Numbered from the stretch's first letter, positions 27,693 to 38,559 are shown. The stretch: DNA of 47,261 bases from Akkermansia muciniphila (GCA_945900455.1 CAMDJH010000012.1:1-47261); one strand, 5' to 3'. The notes: a model not told the origin generated them from the letters alone. Numbers and translations are program-made.

Positions 27693-28745
27693 ATGCAAAT
27701 GAAACGGATCGCGTTTTTGACAAGTGTCGCGGCATTCGGTTTGGCGCTCGGATTCAGTCCGATGCAGGCCACGGAGCTGCCCCCCGTTCGCGAGATTTAC
27801 GATCTGCTGCGAACCCATCTGCCGGGTTGGTCTGCCGTAGAGTTCGAGCAGGCCGCCTCAAAAGCGCTCCTGGACCGGTTCGGGGGAATTGTTGACGGCG
27901 GCCTCTCGGACCCCGCGGCTCTGGCCGACACCCCCGCCTTGGCAAACAAGAGAGTACTTGAAAAACGGTGCGCCTATGTCCGAGTCGGACAGGTCACCCT
28001 TGCCCTGGCACCCCAACTGTCCGCAGCCCTCGCGGATCCAGAGTTCAGCTCCGGTCGGGAGGGTCTAATCCTCGATCTCCGGTTTGCTATCGGGTCCGAT
28101 TTTCGAGCGGCCGCCAATGCCGCCAGCCTGTTCATCCCCGCGGGACAACCCGTCCTCGATTGGGGAGAAGGCATGGTCGTGGCTCCGGAGGGAACAAATT
28201 CCTGGTCCCTCCCGCTGATTGTGCTGGTGAATTCACGGACGTCGGGCTCGGCGGAAGCGCTCGCGGGCGCCCTTCGACAAAGCGGTCGAGGCCTCATTCT
28301 TGGCGGCAAAACGGCGGGTCAATCGGGCGTACTGCGAGAAGTTCCTCTCGGTGACGGCCGAAAGCTTCGACTGCCATTGGCACCCGTCCAATTCGGCAAC
28401 CACGAAACGTTGCCGGCCGATGGAATCACCCCGGATATCGTCGTCAATGCACCGCCGGAGCTCGAAAAGAACTGGCTGGAGAATCCTTGGTTATCCGCGT
28501 CGGAGGACGTTTCGAAAAGTGTGACAAACCGGGGGGGCGCCACCCCCACCGTGCGCAAACGGCTCAATGAGGCCGAACTCGTCCGGTCCAGAAAGGCCGG
28601 GATCAAGAATCCCGACGACTCAGACCCCGCCCTCTCAGCCACTTCCTCTTCGCCGCCCTCGGATCCGGTCCGACAGATCCGCGATTCTGCTCTGAATCGC
28701 GCGATGGATCTCATCAAGGGGCTCGCCACACTGCGACGGAATTAG
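27693..28745 (+). CDS. S41-family (C-terminal processing) peptidase-like protein
   Basis: Signal peptide; EGLILDLRFA...IVLVNSRTSGSAEALAGALRQSGRGLILGGKTAGQSG; GITPDIVV. Confidence 0.75.
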   Translation: MQMKRIAFLTSVAAFGLALGFSPMQATELPPVREIYDLLRTHLPGWSAVEFEQAASKALLDRFGGIVDGGLSDPAALADTPALANKRVLEKRCAYVRVGQVTLALAPQLSAALADPEFSSGREGLILDLRFAIGSDFRAAANAASLFIPAGQPVLDWGEGMVVAPEGTNSWSLPLIVLVNSRTSGSAEALAGALRQSGRGLILGGKTAGQSGVLREVPLGDGRKLRLPLAPVQFGNHETLPADGITPDIVVNAPPELEKNWLENPWLSASEDVSKSVTNRGGATPTVRKRLNEAELVRSRKAGIKNPDDSDPALSATSSSPPSDPVRQIRDSALNRAMDLIKGLATLRRN

Positions 28746-28769
28746 CTCGCGTCGGGTCCGGTTCCGTGG

Positions 28770-28800
28770 GTCCCGAAGTTGTTGGAGAAGGTAGCGGACA
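28770..28800. repeat. partial (end-only) copy D of the multi-hairpin MITE-like element
   Basis: GTCCCGAAGTTGTTGGAGAAGGTAGCGGACA matches the left end of copy B (41954), then diverges. Confidence 0.65.
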
Positions 28801-28905
28801 CTGGTTGCGCCGGGTAAGTGAAGAACATGAAGTAATTGTCACCCAGCATGGAAAGCCATCAACCTTTAGCCACGTCAGTGGGGCATCGGACCCTTGCGGA
28901 ACTGC

Positions 28906-29529
28906 CTAAAGTTCCGCGAGTCGCGTCAATCGCTCCTGGATTTGTCCCGTCCAACGCACCGCATAACTCAGCACGCGGTAGATCTCCTCCAGACGTTCCA
29001 GCGGCAGTCGCTCTGCCCGTTCGGGCGCCCCAATCGGAGGCGCATCGGCCCATACCGGATTCAGTCCCCGCACCTCCTCAGTCAGCAGTTCCCGCTGGGC
29101 ATTGATCCGTTTTTGCAAGGCCGTCAGACGCTCCACCCACTCCAATCCCGCCCGCAGTCGGCCGAGCCGCAACATCGGTGAATCGGCGCCGGCCGAAGCG
29201 GCCAAATGAGCATCAACGTCGCGGCAAAGCTGCCCCACTTCGATGAAAAGATCCATCGTCCCGGGTGGTATTCGCTGAATATCACGTGGTGGCGTGCCTC
29301 GCTCAAGGTGCAAGAGATGCGCCAGTCGGTCGCGAGGTTCCCGCAGCAGCGTGAACGCGGCATTCAGATCCGCATACTCCGCCGTGGCCGCCTCCTTTTC
29401 GGCGGACGGCATTCCATGAAACCGGTCGGGGTGAAACTCGGAGGAAATTCGGAGAAATTTTTCCTTCAACGAATCCGCCTCAATCCACGGGCGGCGGATT
29501 TCCCCGCAAAGTTTAAATGCGTCCAGCAT
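28906..29529 (-). CDS. Fe-S assembly J-domain co-chaperone HscB-like
   Basis: LKEKFLRISSEFHPDRFHGMPSAEKEAATAEYADLNAAFTLLREPRDRLAHLL: HPD J-domain plus HscB layout; adjacent to IscA-like gene. Confidence 0.75.
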   Translation of the reverse strand: MLDAFKLCGEIRRPWIEADSLKEKFLRISSEFHPDRFHGMPSAEKEAATAEYADLNAAFTLLREPRDRLAHLLHLERGTPPRDIQRIPPGTMDLFIEVGQLCRDVDAHLAASAGADSPMLRLGRLRAGLEWVERLTALQKRINAQRELLTEEVRGLNPVWADAPPIGAPERAERLPLERLEEIYRVLSYAVRWTGQIQERLTRLAEL

Positions 29530-29594
29530 GGTCGTAAACCGAATCCGTGCGCGTGGGCGGCAACGCTTTCCTGGCGCACTGCCGAGAATGCGGA

Positions 29595-30026
29595 TCAGGC
29601 ACTAAAACTCTCGCCACACGAACAACTGGTCGCCGCGTTGGGATTGGTCACCTTAAACCCGCCCTCCTGCAGAGCATCCACAAAGTCGAGTTCCGAGCCT
29701 GTCACATACAAGGCACTCTTCGGGTCTACCACGACGCGAACGCCGGCGCTCTCGACCAGGATGTCGCGGTTCTGGGGCTGGTCCTGGAGGTCCATCTTGT
29801 ACTGGAGCCCGGAACATCCACCCCCGATCACGGCAACTCGCAGCACCCCCGAGGGGCGACCCTGCTTCTGCAACAGCGACCCCACCTTGCGCCCGGCGGC
29901 CGCAGTCAGCTTGATTAGACGCTCGTCGCCCGTCCGAAAGGCCGGGATTGAAGTCGCCCCAGGACCGTTGGCTGTGATTTTTCCGGCAATCATTTGAGGC
30001 CGGCAACCTAGGGTTGGAAACTTCAA
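29595..30026 (-). CDS. iron-sulfur cluster assembly accessory protein (IscA/ErpA-like); true start probably internal
   Basis: [13 protein letters not shown]...[32 protein letters not shown]. Confidence 0.9.
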   Translation of the reverse strand: MKFPTLGCRPQMIAGKITANGPGATSIPAFRTGDERLIKLTAAAGRKVGSLLQKQGRPSGVLRVAVIGGGCSGLQYKMDLQDQPQNRDILVESAGVRVVVDPKSALYVTGSELDFVDALQEGGFKVTNPNAATSCSCGESFSA

Positions 30027-30120
30027 ACGTCAACGGAGGCGCCTGGACGGATTGGATTCGATCCCGCAGTTTGACGCCGACGACCGCGTTTGGGAGGCTC
30101 AGCCGACGTCAACCACTTGC

Positions 30121-30963
30121 ATGAAGATTCAAAAAGCCCTCATCACCGCCGCTGGCCAGTCGCAGCGAACTCTCCCGCTGCAAACCTTGGTCGACCGCGA
30201 CGGGAGCCCCAAGACCGCCCTCGCCATCATCATTGAAGAGGCGCTGACGGCTGGGATCGACGAGATCGGCATTGTGGTTCACCCGGGAGATCAGGCCGCC
30301 TACGCGGGAGCAGCCGGCCGGCATGCGCGGCGTCTCCACTTCATCGAACAGGCTGAGCCGCGGGGGTACGCCCACGCGGTGGGGTGCGGGCGGGAATTCA
30401 TTGGCCGAAACCCATTCCTTCTCCTGGTTGGAGATCACGTCTACGTGAGCCGTGAGAAACGTTGTTGCGCCCGTCAACTCGTCGAAATCGCTGAAGCCCA
30501 TCAGTGCGTTGTCTCCGCCGTCCAGGCCACTCACGAAAGCAAGCTCCCCTACTTTGGAGCGATCGGAGGACTGCTGGTCAGCGGCCAAACGGGTCTCTTC
30601 GAAGTGATGGATGTTCTTGAAAAACCGACTCCCACCGAGGCAGAACAACGATTGATTGTCCCTGGATTGCGCGCGGGAAATTACCTGTGCTTCTTTGGCA
30701 TGCACGTCCTGACGCCCACCGTTTTTGATCTACTCGCGGAAATGCTCGCCCGGGATCATCACGCCGGACTCCCTCTCTCGGCCGCGCTTGCCCGATTGGC
30801 AAAACGCGAACGCTACCTCGCGCACGAGATCCGGGGACGCCGATACGACATCGGAGCCAAATACGGATTGCTGACCGCTCAATTGGCCCTCGGTCTCGAT
30901 GGTGCCGACCGGGACGAAGTGCTGACGGGGCTTGTCGATTTGCTGGCCGCGCGGGGTCGATAA
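30121..30963 (+). CDS. GalU-like nucleotidyltransferase (UTP-glucose-1-P uridylyltransferase family)
   Basis: [49 protein letters not shown]...[14 protein letters not shown]. Confidence 0.78.
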   Translation: MKIQKALITAAGQSQRTLPLQTLVDRDGSPKTALAIIIEEALTAGIDEIGIVVHPGDQAAYAGAAGRHARRLHFIEQAEPRGYAHAVGCGREFIGRNPFLLLVGDHVYVSREKRCCARQLVEIAEAHQCVVSAVQATHESKLPYFGAIGGLLVSGQTGLFEVMDVLEKPTPTEAEQRLIVPGLRAGNYLCFFGMHVLTPTVFDLLAEMLARDHHAGLPLSAALARLAKRERYLAHEIRGRRYDIGAKYGLLTAQLALGLDGADRDEVLTGLVDLLAARGR

Positions 30964-31039
30964 GGCGAATTCACGTCGGAGCATTCTCAGATATTGCCGA
31001 CTGACACGGGCCTCCATTCCCTCCTAGAATTCTCGGAGC

Positions 31040-31834
31040 ATGCGGCAGCACCAAGACCTTCTCCGGCTCGTTCTTGAACACGGGCGTTTCAAGGGCGATC
31101 GCACTGGAACGGGCACCTGGTCGGTGTTTGGCGCCCAGTCGAGGTATCCTCTGGGCGAAGGATTCCCGTTGGTGACCACCAAGAAAGTGCACGTTAAGTC
31201 CATCATCCTGGAACTACTCTGGTTCCTTCGCGGCGACACCAACGTCCGCTGGTTGCAGGAACGTGGCGTGACCATCTGGAATGAATGGGCGGACACCGCC
31301 GGAAACCTCGGTCGGGTTTACGGAGCGCAATGGACCGATTGGCGGACAGCCGATGGACGCTCCTTGAATCAAATCACTGCGGTGATTGAGCAGATTCGTC
31401 GCACGCCGGACAGCCGACGGCTCATTGTCACAGCCTGGAACCCCGGCGAAATCGACGGGATGAAATTGCCCCCCTGTCACACGCTGTTTCAATTCTACGT
31501 TCAGGCGGGAGAATTGAGCTGTCAGCTTTACCAACGCAGTGCCGACCTATTTTTGGGCGTCCCATTCAATATCGCCAGCTACGCCCTGCTCACGCTCATG
31601 GTTGCGCAAGTCACCGGGTTGAAACCCGGGACGTTTGTGCACACGTTTGGAGATGTTCACTTGTACTCGAATCACCTGGAGCAGGCCCGGCTCCAACTGG
31701 GCCGTGAACCACGGCCCCTCCCCACGATGCGCCTGAATCCGGCGCGCCGCGAACTCGCGGAATTCGTCTACGAAGATTTTGAACTCGCTGGTTATGATCC
31801 ACACCCCGCGATTAAAGCTCCGGTCGCGGTGTGA
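31040..31834 (+). CDS. thyA: thymidylate synthase
   Basis: [21 protein letters not shown]...[17 protein letters not shown]...[12 protein letters not shown]...[27 protein letters not shown]. Confidence 0.96.
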   Translation: MRQHQDLLRLVLEHGRFKGDRTGTGTWSVFGAQSRYPLGEGFPLVTTKKVHVKSIILELLWFLRGDTNVRWLQERGVTIWNEWADTAGNLGRVYGAQWTDWRTADGRSLNQITAVIEQIRRTPDSRRLIVTAWNPGEIDGMKLPPCHTLFQFYVQAGELSCQLYQRSADLFLGVPFNIASYALLTLMVAQVTGLKPGTFVHTFGDVHLYSNHLEQARLQLGREPRPLPTMRLNPARRELAEFVYEDFELAGYDPHPAIKAPVAV

Positions 31835-31849
31835 GACGACCGCCGCCAC

Positions 31850-32977
31850 TCAGCGGGCGGGACGCCAGTGGTCTGGCAAGTTGCGTAGAATCTCGATTCC
31901 CTCGAACCGGGCCGTTGGGCGGTGCTTCTGACCGCGCGCCCACTCCGCCATCTTCCGTATTCCCTCGTCAAGACCCACCGCCTCGGATGCACCAAAAATC
32001 CGTCGGAATTTCGCGTGGTCCACCATCAGATGCGACGGCTCCGGCCGGGCCGGCAGATGACGAATCCGACAAGGGGTTCCCAGGGCGGCAGCGACCCTCT
32101 CGGCGAGTTCGAGCACGGTGTGCGACGTCTCCGCTCCGATGTTGAATATCTGGTTCCGGGCAGCGGGCGTCAAAGGACTGCGCGCAATCCAGGGTGCCAC
32201 GTCATCGACGTGGGAAAACGCCCGTGACTGGAATCCATCCCCCACCACCGTCATCGGTTCCCCCCGTAGGCCCTGATTCATGAAAATGCCCACCACATTG
32301 CGGTAGTGATCCGCGATATTCTGTCGTTCCCCGTAGATATTGTGCGGCCGCCAGATCACGTACTCGATGCCAAACAACGCGTGAGCCGCCTGCAAATCCA
32401 TCTCGAATGCATATTTCGCAATCCCGTAAGGGTCGAATGGACGGGGTAACACCTGCTCCGTCAACGGTTCCGTGCCCTGCCCATATACGGCGGAGGATGA
32501 GACGAAAACGAACAATTCGGTCTCATGCCGGACCGCTTCATTGAGGAGGTTGACCGAAGCCAGCAAGTTGTTTTCGTAGTTAAACCGGCGGATATAGTGC
32601 GATAAACTCTCGGCGGCGTACGCCGCCAAATGGTAGATGCAGTTGAACGGCCCACGGTCCCAAAGCGACCGGACGAGGCTGGCATCCCGGAGGTCTCCGA
32701 TTACCATCTCCACCCCCCTCGGGACATTTTCGGCAGATCCGCCGGAAAAATCGTCAATGCCCACCACCTCCATGCCCAACGCCAGACAATGGTCGGCCAC
32801 ATGCGAGCCGACGAATCCACCCACCCCAGTGACCAGCACACGGCGGGTGCGCGGTATGTCGTTTTTTTTCAAAGAAAAAAGTCGGCGGCTGCGTATTGAC
32901 AGGGCTATTCGCGATCGGTTGGAAGTCACACTACAGGACGGGTACGGCAAGTTGTCAATTTTCCTCGTACCGCCCAA
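31850..32977 (-). CDS. NAD-dependent sugar epimerase/dehydratase (start uncertain)
   Basis: RVLVTGVGGFVGSHVADHCLALG...YHLAAYAAE...SSSAVYG...PYGIAKYAFE. Confidence 0.87.
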   Translation of the reverse strand: MGGTRKIDNLPYPSCSVTSNRSRIALSIRSRRLFSLKKNDIPRTRRVLVTGVGGFVGSHVADHCLALGMEVVGIDDFSGGSAENVPRGVEMVIGDLRDASLVRSLWDRGPFNCIYHLAAYAAESLSHYIRRFNYENNLLASVNLLNEAVRHETELFVFVSSSAVYGQGTEPLTEQVLPRPFDPYGIAKYAFEMDLQAAHALFGIEYVIWRPHNIYGERQNIADHYRNVVGIFMNQGLRGEPMTVVGDGFQSRAFSHVDDVAPWIARSPLTPAARNQIFNIGAETSHTVLELAERVAAALGTPCRIRHLPARPEPSHLMVDHAKFRRIFGASEAVGLDEGIRKMAEWARGQKHRPTARFEGIEILRNLPDHWRPAR

Positions 32978-33004
32978 ATCCGCGGATAAGGAAGCCGCGA
33001 AGAA

Positions 33005-33080
33005 GAACCGCGGATGAACTCGGATTGACGCGGATAGAAAAGGCTTGGAATCTGCGTCGATCGGCGTTTATCCGCGGTTC
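33005..33080. repeat. ~31-bp-arm imperfect inverted repeat (CCGCGGATnAAC..GACGCGGAT family)
   Basis: GAACCGCGGATGAACTCGGATTGACGCGGAT / ATCTGCGTCGATCGGCGTTTATCCGCGGTTC. Confidence 0.75.
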
Positions 33081-33252
33081 TCACTCCCCTTTCGTCGGTG
33101 GCGACGGCGCTGGAAACGGGAGACCTACCGGTTATTCCAAAAAGCCGCGCTGGAGATCCCCATGTGCAGAGCGTTCTGGCCGCCGTCGAGGGGCTCAGGG
33201 CGGACTACGTTCGGTGCAGGCAGGAAATCCCGGTCACGAAAAGTCCGCACTC

Positions 33253-34599
33253 TCAGACCGTCCATCCGGGACGATACTCCCGGCGAAGAAACGGATCTGC
33301 CTCGGCAACATTGCTGAAGGCACCCTTCTCCGCGTCCCACTTCAACGGCGCACGGGTCAGTCGTTCGCGGAGCTGCGTTCGCAATGCCACATTTCCAAGC
33401 AGAACCGTCTCGGTCATCGGACCGGCCCAGTCAAAATTTGAACCCGCCTTGGGTCCACCTTTGCACGCGATGACCCATTCCTGGTGATGACCCGGCGAGC
33501 GCGGCAGCCGCTTCGTGGGCTCGCCGTATTCCCTGGCGAGTTTCTCCGGGTACAGTCGCCACTTGCTCCAGTCCGTCGTGATGATGCCCTTGTCGCCGAC
33601 GAGCAGGTGACCGTTGTCACCCATGAGGTCATTGTCGTGGATCTGCGGCGGACGCGGTGGCCGCAATCCGCCGTCGTACCATACCAATCTCACTGCGGGC
33701 ATCTCGCCGCGTGCGGGAAATTGATAGGTGATCATCGATCCCAGTGGATAGGTCTCCTCATTCACGCGCGTCGAAGACGCCTCGACGCTGATCGGAGCGC
33801 CGAGCTTCAAAGCGCGGAAAACCGGATCGAAATAATGACATGCGATGTCACCGAGAGCGCCCGTCCCAAAATCCCACCAACCGCGCCACTTCGCCGGAAG
33901 ATAGGCCGGATGATACGGGCGCCACGGCGCTGGACCCAGCCACAAGTCCCAATCCAGAGTATCGGGCACAGCGGGTGAATCCGATGGCCGGGTTACACCC
34001 TGCGGCCAATACTCTGCGAATAGGCCGCGCGACGGTCGGTCGGTCCAAATATGAACTTCACGAATCGGGCCGATCACGCCGTCCAGGACGAATTCCTGGA
34101 GCCGGCGAGTTTCCTCCGAAGCTTGCGCCTGGTTCCCCATTTGGGTGGCGACCTTCGCTTCCCGCGCGGCTTGGGTGAGTTGTCGCGCTTCCCAGACCGA
34201 GTGGGTGAGCGGCTTCTCGCAATAAACGTGCTTGCCCAACCGGATGGCTGCCATCGAAGCAAAGAAGTGATGATGATCGGGAGTGCCCACGATCACCGCG
34301 TCGATCTCGCTGTGAATCGTATCGAGCATCTTCCGGTAATCCTTGAACTTTTTCGCGTCGGGAAATTTCTTAAATGTGCCGGCCGCGTGCCGCCAGTCCA
34401 CATCACAAAGCGCCACGATGTTCTGGCTGGCAAGCTGGCCGATGTCGCCCGCCGCCTGCCCTCCCGCACCAATGGAAGCAATGTTGAGCTTCTCGTTCGC
34501 GGCGTAGGTGCGCGCGGAACCGGACTTGAGAATGGTGAAGACCGTCGCCGCCCGGGCCGTAGATCGGATGAAGCGTCGGCGGGTGATGGAAGTGCTCAT
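33253..34599 (-). CDS. Gfo/Idh/MocA family oxidoreductase with Tat-like signal
   Basis: TSITRRRFIRSTARAATVFTIL; IASIGAGGQAAGDIGQ...DAVIVGTPDHHHFFASMAAIRLGKHVYCEKPLTHSVWEARQL. Confidence 0.92.
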   Translation of the reverse strand: MSTSITRRRFIRSTARAATVFTILKSGSARTYAANEKLNIASIGAGGQAAGDIGQLASQNIVALCDVDWRHAAGTFKKFPDAKKFKDYRKMLDTIHSEIDAVIVGTPDHHHFFASMAAIRLGKHVYCEKPLTHSVWEARQLTQAAREAKVATQMGNQAQASEETRRLQEFVLDGVIGPIREVHIWTDRPSRGLFAEYWPQGVTRPSDSPAVPDTLDWDLWLGPAPWRPYHPAYLPAKWRGWWDFGTGALGDIACHYFDPVFRALKLGAPISVEASSTRVNEETYPLGSMITYQFPARGEMPAVRLVWYDGGLRPPRPPQIHDNDLMGDNGHLLVGDKGIITTDWSKWRLYPEKLAREYGEPTKRLPRSPGHHQEWVIACKGGPKAGSNFDWAGPMTETVLLGNVALRTQLRERLTRAPLKWDAEKGAFSNVAEADPFLRREYRPGWTV

Positions 34600-34739
34600 T
34601 GTGTTGGGAGGGAGGAAATAAGTATCCCCGGAGGCGAAACAAATTCAAGCGGCAATCACCGGGGTACTTCTTCCATTCCCATGAACTCATCCACAATTCG
34701 CTGGAGCGCGACGATCCCCTGGATTAGGGATGATTCGTC

Positions 34740-35036
34740 GTGAGCATCCAGGACGAACTGAATTTTCAGCCTTCTGAGCAACCGGGCGTGGATGGACTGG
34801 CAAGATGGCGCGGTCAACGCCAGGAAATCTTCAAAGCGATGGCGCGGGCCAATGGCTTGCCGCTGGGACACCCGTGTCACATTGAACTCCGGGACGGCAC
34901 GACCCTGGAGGGTCTGCTGCAGCTGGCGACCGAAGAGCTATTTCTGGATGCTGAGCGCAATCCCAAACTGAAATTGCGCATCGAACGGTGTACCTTTTCC
35001 GCAGTGGAGATTCTCAGCGTGGCTCGTCTGGACTAG
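34740..35036 (+). CDS. conserved-looking hypothetical protein
   Basis: 98-aa ORF, HIELRDGTTLEGLLQLATEELFLD (Sm-like beta pattern); tail-to-tail overlap with rlmN. Confidence 0.55.
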   Translation: MSIQDELNFQPSEQPGVDGLARWRGQRQEIFKAMARANGLPLGHPCHIELRDGTTLEGLLQLATEELFLDAERNPKLKLRIERCTFSAVEILSVARLD

Positions 35037-36112
35037 GGTATGAAGACACAAAATTGGACAGCGCCGCCCCCCGGCCGCGAAGTTGTCCGCAGGCGGCGTC
35101 GATATCAGGGCCGCGAGAACGGCGGCAGTGCGCGACGAGCTGGTGTCCGCGCAGCACGCTGGTAAACGCCGCGGCGGTTTCATCCGAGGACGGCTCATAG
35201 GCGACGCCTCGCAAACTCAAGCCGGTGGGATTGTAGCGCAGCAGATTGATGTGCATGCGGCGCGTGCCGATCAATTCGGCGAGGAGACGGGCGTGGGCTA
35301 GCGTGTCATTCACGCCGGCGAGCAGGCAGTACTGGATTGTCACGGGCCGACCGCGGCGGGCTTGGAAACGATCGGCCGCAGCCAGGATGTCCGCGATGGG
35401 AAATCGCTTGCCCATGGGCAACAACCGCGCGCGCGTGGCGTCGTCGGGAGCGTGGAGGGAAACAGCGAGGTGGAAATTAAGGCCCGTGGCTGTGAGCGCG
35501 TCGATGCCAGGCACGATCCCAACCGTGGAGACGGTGATCTGCCGCCAACCGAGTGCTCCGAGAGAATTGTCGGCAAGGCGATGCACGGCCTCGAGGACGT
35601 ATTCAAGGTTGAGCAGAGGTTCACCCATGCCCATGAAGACGATGGTCTGAAGTCTTCGTCCAAGGGCGGAGGCCTCGCGACGGAGGGCGAGAAACTGTTC
35701 GACCATTTCTGCGGCGGTTAGATTCCGTTCGAAGCCGGTCTTGGTTGTGGCGCAAAAATCACACCCCATCGCGCAACCAACCTGCGAGGAAAGGCAACCC
35801 GCGGCGCGATCTGAACGGAAGCCGGGCAGCAGCACCGATTCCACGGTTCGCTGATCGCCCAGACGGAGGAGGAATTTGGTGGTTCCATCGGTGGCCACCT
35901 GCCTTTCGACCACCGTCCCGGCGCTGAGAGCGAGCCCAGTCCGCATCCGCTCGACAAGACCCCGGGGCAGACCGTCCGTGACTAGAGGCCAGAAGTCATC
36001 GCCGGAATAAAATGCCCGGAGTACCCGTGCAGCATGACCGGGTTTGTAGCCCCAGGCCACAAACTGTTGTCCAAGGGACGCGAGATCAAAGTCAGCGAGG
36101 GCGGGCGACACG
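35014..36112 (-). CDS. rlmN: 23S rRNA (adenine-C2) methyltransferase RlmN
   Basis: CLSSQVGCAMGCDFCATTKTGFERNLTAAEMVEQ; IVFMGMGEPLLN; SRGPDIDAACGQL. Start placed at GTG 36112. Confidence 0.9.
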
Positions 36113-36190
36113 TGATGGAACGTGATTAGGACAATCGCAGGAAAGCGGAGGACTCCGAGAAATGCCGAAACGGTCGCCCCCGCCCAACAT

Positions 36191-36970
36191 TCAATCGTAC
36201 CGCGAATTGGTCCGGAGGGCCGACGCTGTTCGCACGAACACGATATCGACGAGGCCCAGTGCGCCATCGATGGGTCGGCGGTTAAAGCTCACGAAGTCAT
36301 AAGCCACGTAGCCGTAGCCGGCCATGAGTTGGAGCATTTCGTGTAGAATGGGCTGGCCCCAAAATGAAAAGAAAGAAATCTCGAGAACAAACATTTCCGT
36401 CTTTCCGAACAATCGTCGAGCCCCCTTGAGCACCTCTGGCTCGTAGCCTTCAACATCAATTTTGACCAAGTCCGGAATCCCTCCATCGGAGGCGGAATCG
36501 ACCAACGAATCCAAGGTGACTACCGGTACGCGAACCATCTGCTTCGAGGCCCCATCTGTGGCGCGAGCGAGAAAACTGGAGCTCGAACTGACTTGTCCGT
36601 CGAGAGTGGTGAGCTGCTCAAGCTCCAATTCACCTGCCTGGCTTCCGGCACCGGCATTCACCACGTGTGAACCGGTAATTTCGCGGGCGAGCGACTCCAA
36701 CTCGGGTATCAGCGCCCGGACCGGCTCGACCAGAACAAAGCGCGCATCGGGAAACACCGCATGTACCGTGCGGCTCCAATCCCCGTGATGTGCCCCCACA
36801 TCAAATACCCAGCGAGGAGAGAATCCCCGCACACGGACATCTTCGAAAAATGTCTGGCCGTTGCCCACGGGCCGGTACCGAGTTGCGGGCGGCAACCGGT
36901 TGGTAATTACATCAAAACCGGCGCGCTTGAGAGCACCTTTGATGAATTCACGTAGAAAACGCGGGAGCAT
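36191..36970 (-). CDS. FkbM family methyltransferase
   Basis: WVFDVGAHHGDWSRTVHAVFPDARFVLVEPV...LVKIDVEGYEPEVLKGARRLF. Confidence 0.87.
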   Translation of the reverse strand: MLPRFLREFIKGALKRAGFDVITNRLPPATRYRPVGNGQTFFEDVRVRGFSPRWVFDVGAHHGDWSRTVHAVFPDARFVLVEPVRALIPELESLAREITGSHVVNAGAGSQAGELELEQLTTLDGQVSSSSSFLARATDGASKQMVRVPVVTLDSLVDSASDGGIPDLVKIDVEGYEPEVLKGARRLFGKTEMFVLEISFFSFWGQPILHEMLQLMAGYGYVAYDFVSFNRRPIDGALGLVDIVFVRTASALRTNSRYD

Positions 36971-37086
36971 GAAAATTGAAGCCGGTCACTGACTAAACGG
37001 GGTGCAGAATCGCTTCGGCCACCGGAAGCTATGATTCGACGGGCTATGTGGCGAGCGGATTCTTTCCCATCGAGGGCAGGCCTCAC

Positions 37087-37186
37087 GGCTAATTCATCTG
37101 GAATTGGATAGGAGGTAACTGGGCCGCAGGTGCGGCCGGAACTTAAGCTCTGAGGCCAACCGGCGTGCCGGAGAGGGTGGGATCCC
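37087..37186. repeat. dispersed repeat R (copy 2, inverted relative to 1139-1241)
   Basis: See 1139-1241; contains GGCCGC-aggt-GCGGCC hairpin. Confidence 0.8.
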
Positions 37187-37249
37187 TCAAGGCGCCCGAC
37201 GTTGTTCCGAGTTTGTAATGTGGTTCAAAGCCTTGAAAGTTCGATTGAT

Positions 37250-37942
37250 TCAGATGTCCTTGCGGCTAAGTGGTGGGTCCTTTAATTCATTTTCTGTCGG
37301 CCGATTGCCTATCGATTGAGGATTTTCCAGGCGCTTGAGAAGGTTTGTCGCTGGCACCAGGAGTTCAGGGTGTTGACCGTGGTACGCCCCTTTTCCCGAT
37401 CCAGTTCGTAGGCCCCATTGGCGCAAATTGCGCAGGCACGTGAGGGCTTCGGCCCCGTTACGATCTTTCGTGCGACAGGCATCTTCGCCCAGAGTGACAT
37501 TGCGACGACAAGGAGTACCGGTCTCGATTGCGGCCCAGTGTCCTCGGATGATTTCGAGAAGCTGCGCATCGTCGAATTGCTTGATCTCCAAGCTTGATGC
37601 GCAATACCCGATCTCAAGAGACGGGGGATCTTTGGGTTTGGAAAGATCCTGCTGTGCGAGCAGGCGTTCTGCCTTATCGAGCACTCCGCTTTGATTGCCT
37701 TTGAGGCCAAAGAGAAAATCTCCTCCCAGTTCCTGGGTGATAAAGCGGGCACTCTCTTGCTGGCAGTGCATCGCGTCGGCGGTAATGAGTGTTCCCGCGG
37801 GTGGTGAAATCTTTTGAGCAGTGGTTTGATGGCCACGAAGTGGGTCGGGCAGCTCGCGAAGACGTTCGAGCAACTGCTGAAGAGCCGGCGCACGGAACGG
37901 ACAGGGACCGCTCGGGCGGGTCGCGATGACGAAACGATTCAC
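37250..37942 (-). pseudogene. ISAs1-family transposase remnant, internally deleted
   Basis: LQQLLERLRELPDPLRG (ISAs1 N-terminus) joined almost directly to GTLITADAMHCQQESARFITQELGGDFLFGLKGNQSGV...GHWAAIETGTPCRRNVTLGEDACRTKDRNGAEALTCLRNL. Confidence 0.78.
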
Positions 37943-38268
37943 GCCACGGTGAGCGGTCCGTCGAAGATCGTCAGGCTGACCACCTCGGTACGGGCGACAT
38001 GCGGGCCGTGGGGTTCACCCCGCGGGGCAAAGAAGCAAGTGCCGGCGCCATAGGGAATACCGCTCTCCTCCCATTCGCCGCTGAGCACGTAGGCGGTTTC
38101 GTTCGCCAGCGGATGTGTGTGGGCCGGGACCGTCACGCCGGCCTGGAACTTTCGCAGCACGGTAACGCCGCCGGTGGCTTCATTCCGGTGGAGAACCTTG
38201 AGTTCGACGCCGGCGTAGGGGCCCCGCTGCCAGGGTTGGGCGTCCGCGAGAGCGATGTGCTGGAACAT
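37939..38268 (-). CDS. cupin-domain protein
   Basis: GGVTVLRKFQAGVTVPAHTHPLANETAYVLSGEWEESGIPYGAGTCFFAPRGEPHGP. Confidence 0.85.
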   Translation of the reverse strand: MFQHIALADAQPWQRGPYAGVELKVLHRNEATGGVTVLRKFQAGVTVPAHTHPLANETAYVLSGEWEESGIPYGAGTCFFAPRGEPHGPHVARTEVVSLTIFDGPLTVA

Positions 38269-38333
38269 GGTCGCAAGAAATACTGAAAAATCGAAGAAAA
38301 GGAAAGGAGATGGAATCGATTGATGGTCGCTGC

Positions 38334-38490
38334 GGTGCATCCCGAAGTTCTTGGTAGGGGGTGTCGCGCTGCGACAATCCCGCCCGTGCACAGCGGGCGG
38401 ACAGGGCCGCTGCGTGGTTCGTGCCGCGCCTGAACGGCGCGAGGACGCCGCAGCGCGGCGTCCGCTACCTTCTCCAACAACTTCGGGAAG
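38334..38490 (-). repeat. multi-hairpin MITE-like element, copy A
   Basis: Reverse complement of copy B; GGTGCATCCCGAAGTTCTTGG ... CTCCAACAACTTCGGGAA ends; four internal palindromes. Confidence 0.85.
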
Positions 38491-38559
38491 CTCACTGGCA
38501 TTGGCGCCATCGACCGACGTTGACCGTTCGCCAGCCTTCGCGGAGTCTTCGGTCCTGTC

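Noticed and set aside
33098-33487. 129-aa plus-strand ORF overlapping the Gfo/Idh/MocA gene end
   Set aside because: Largely antisense to the oxidoreductase C-terminus; no convincing domain.
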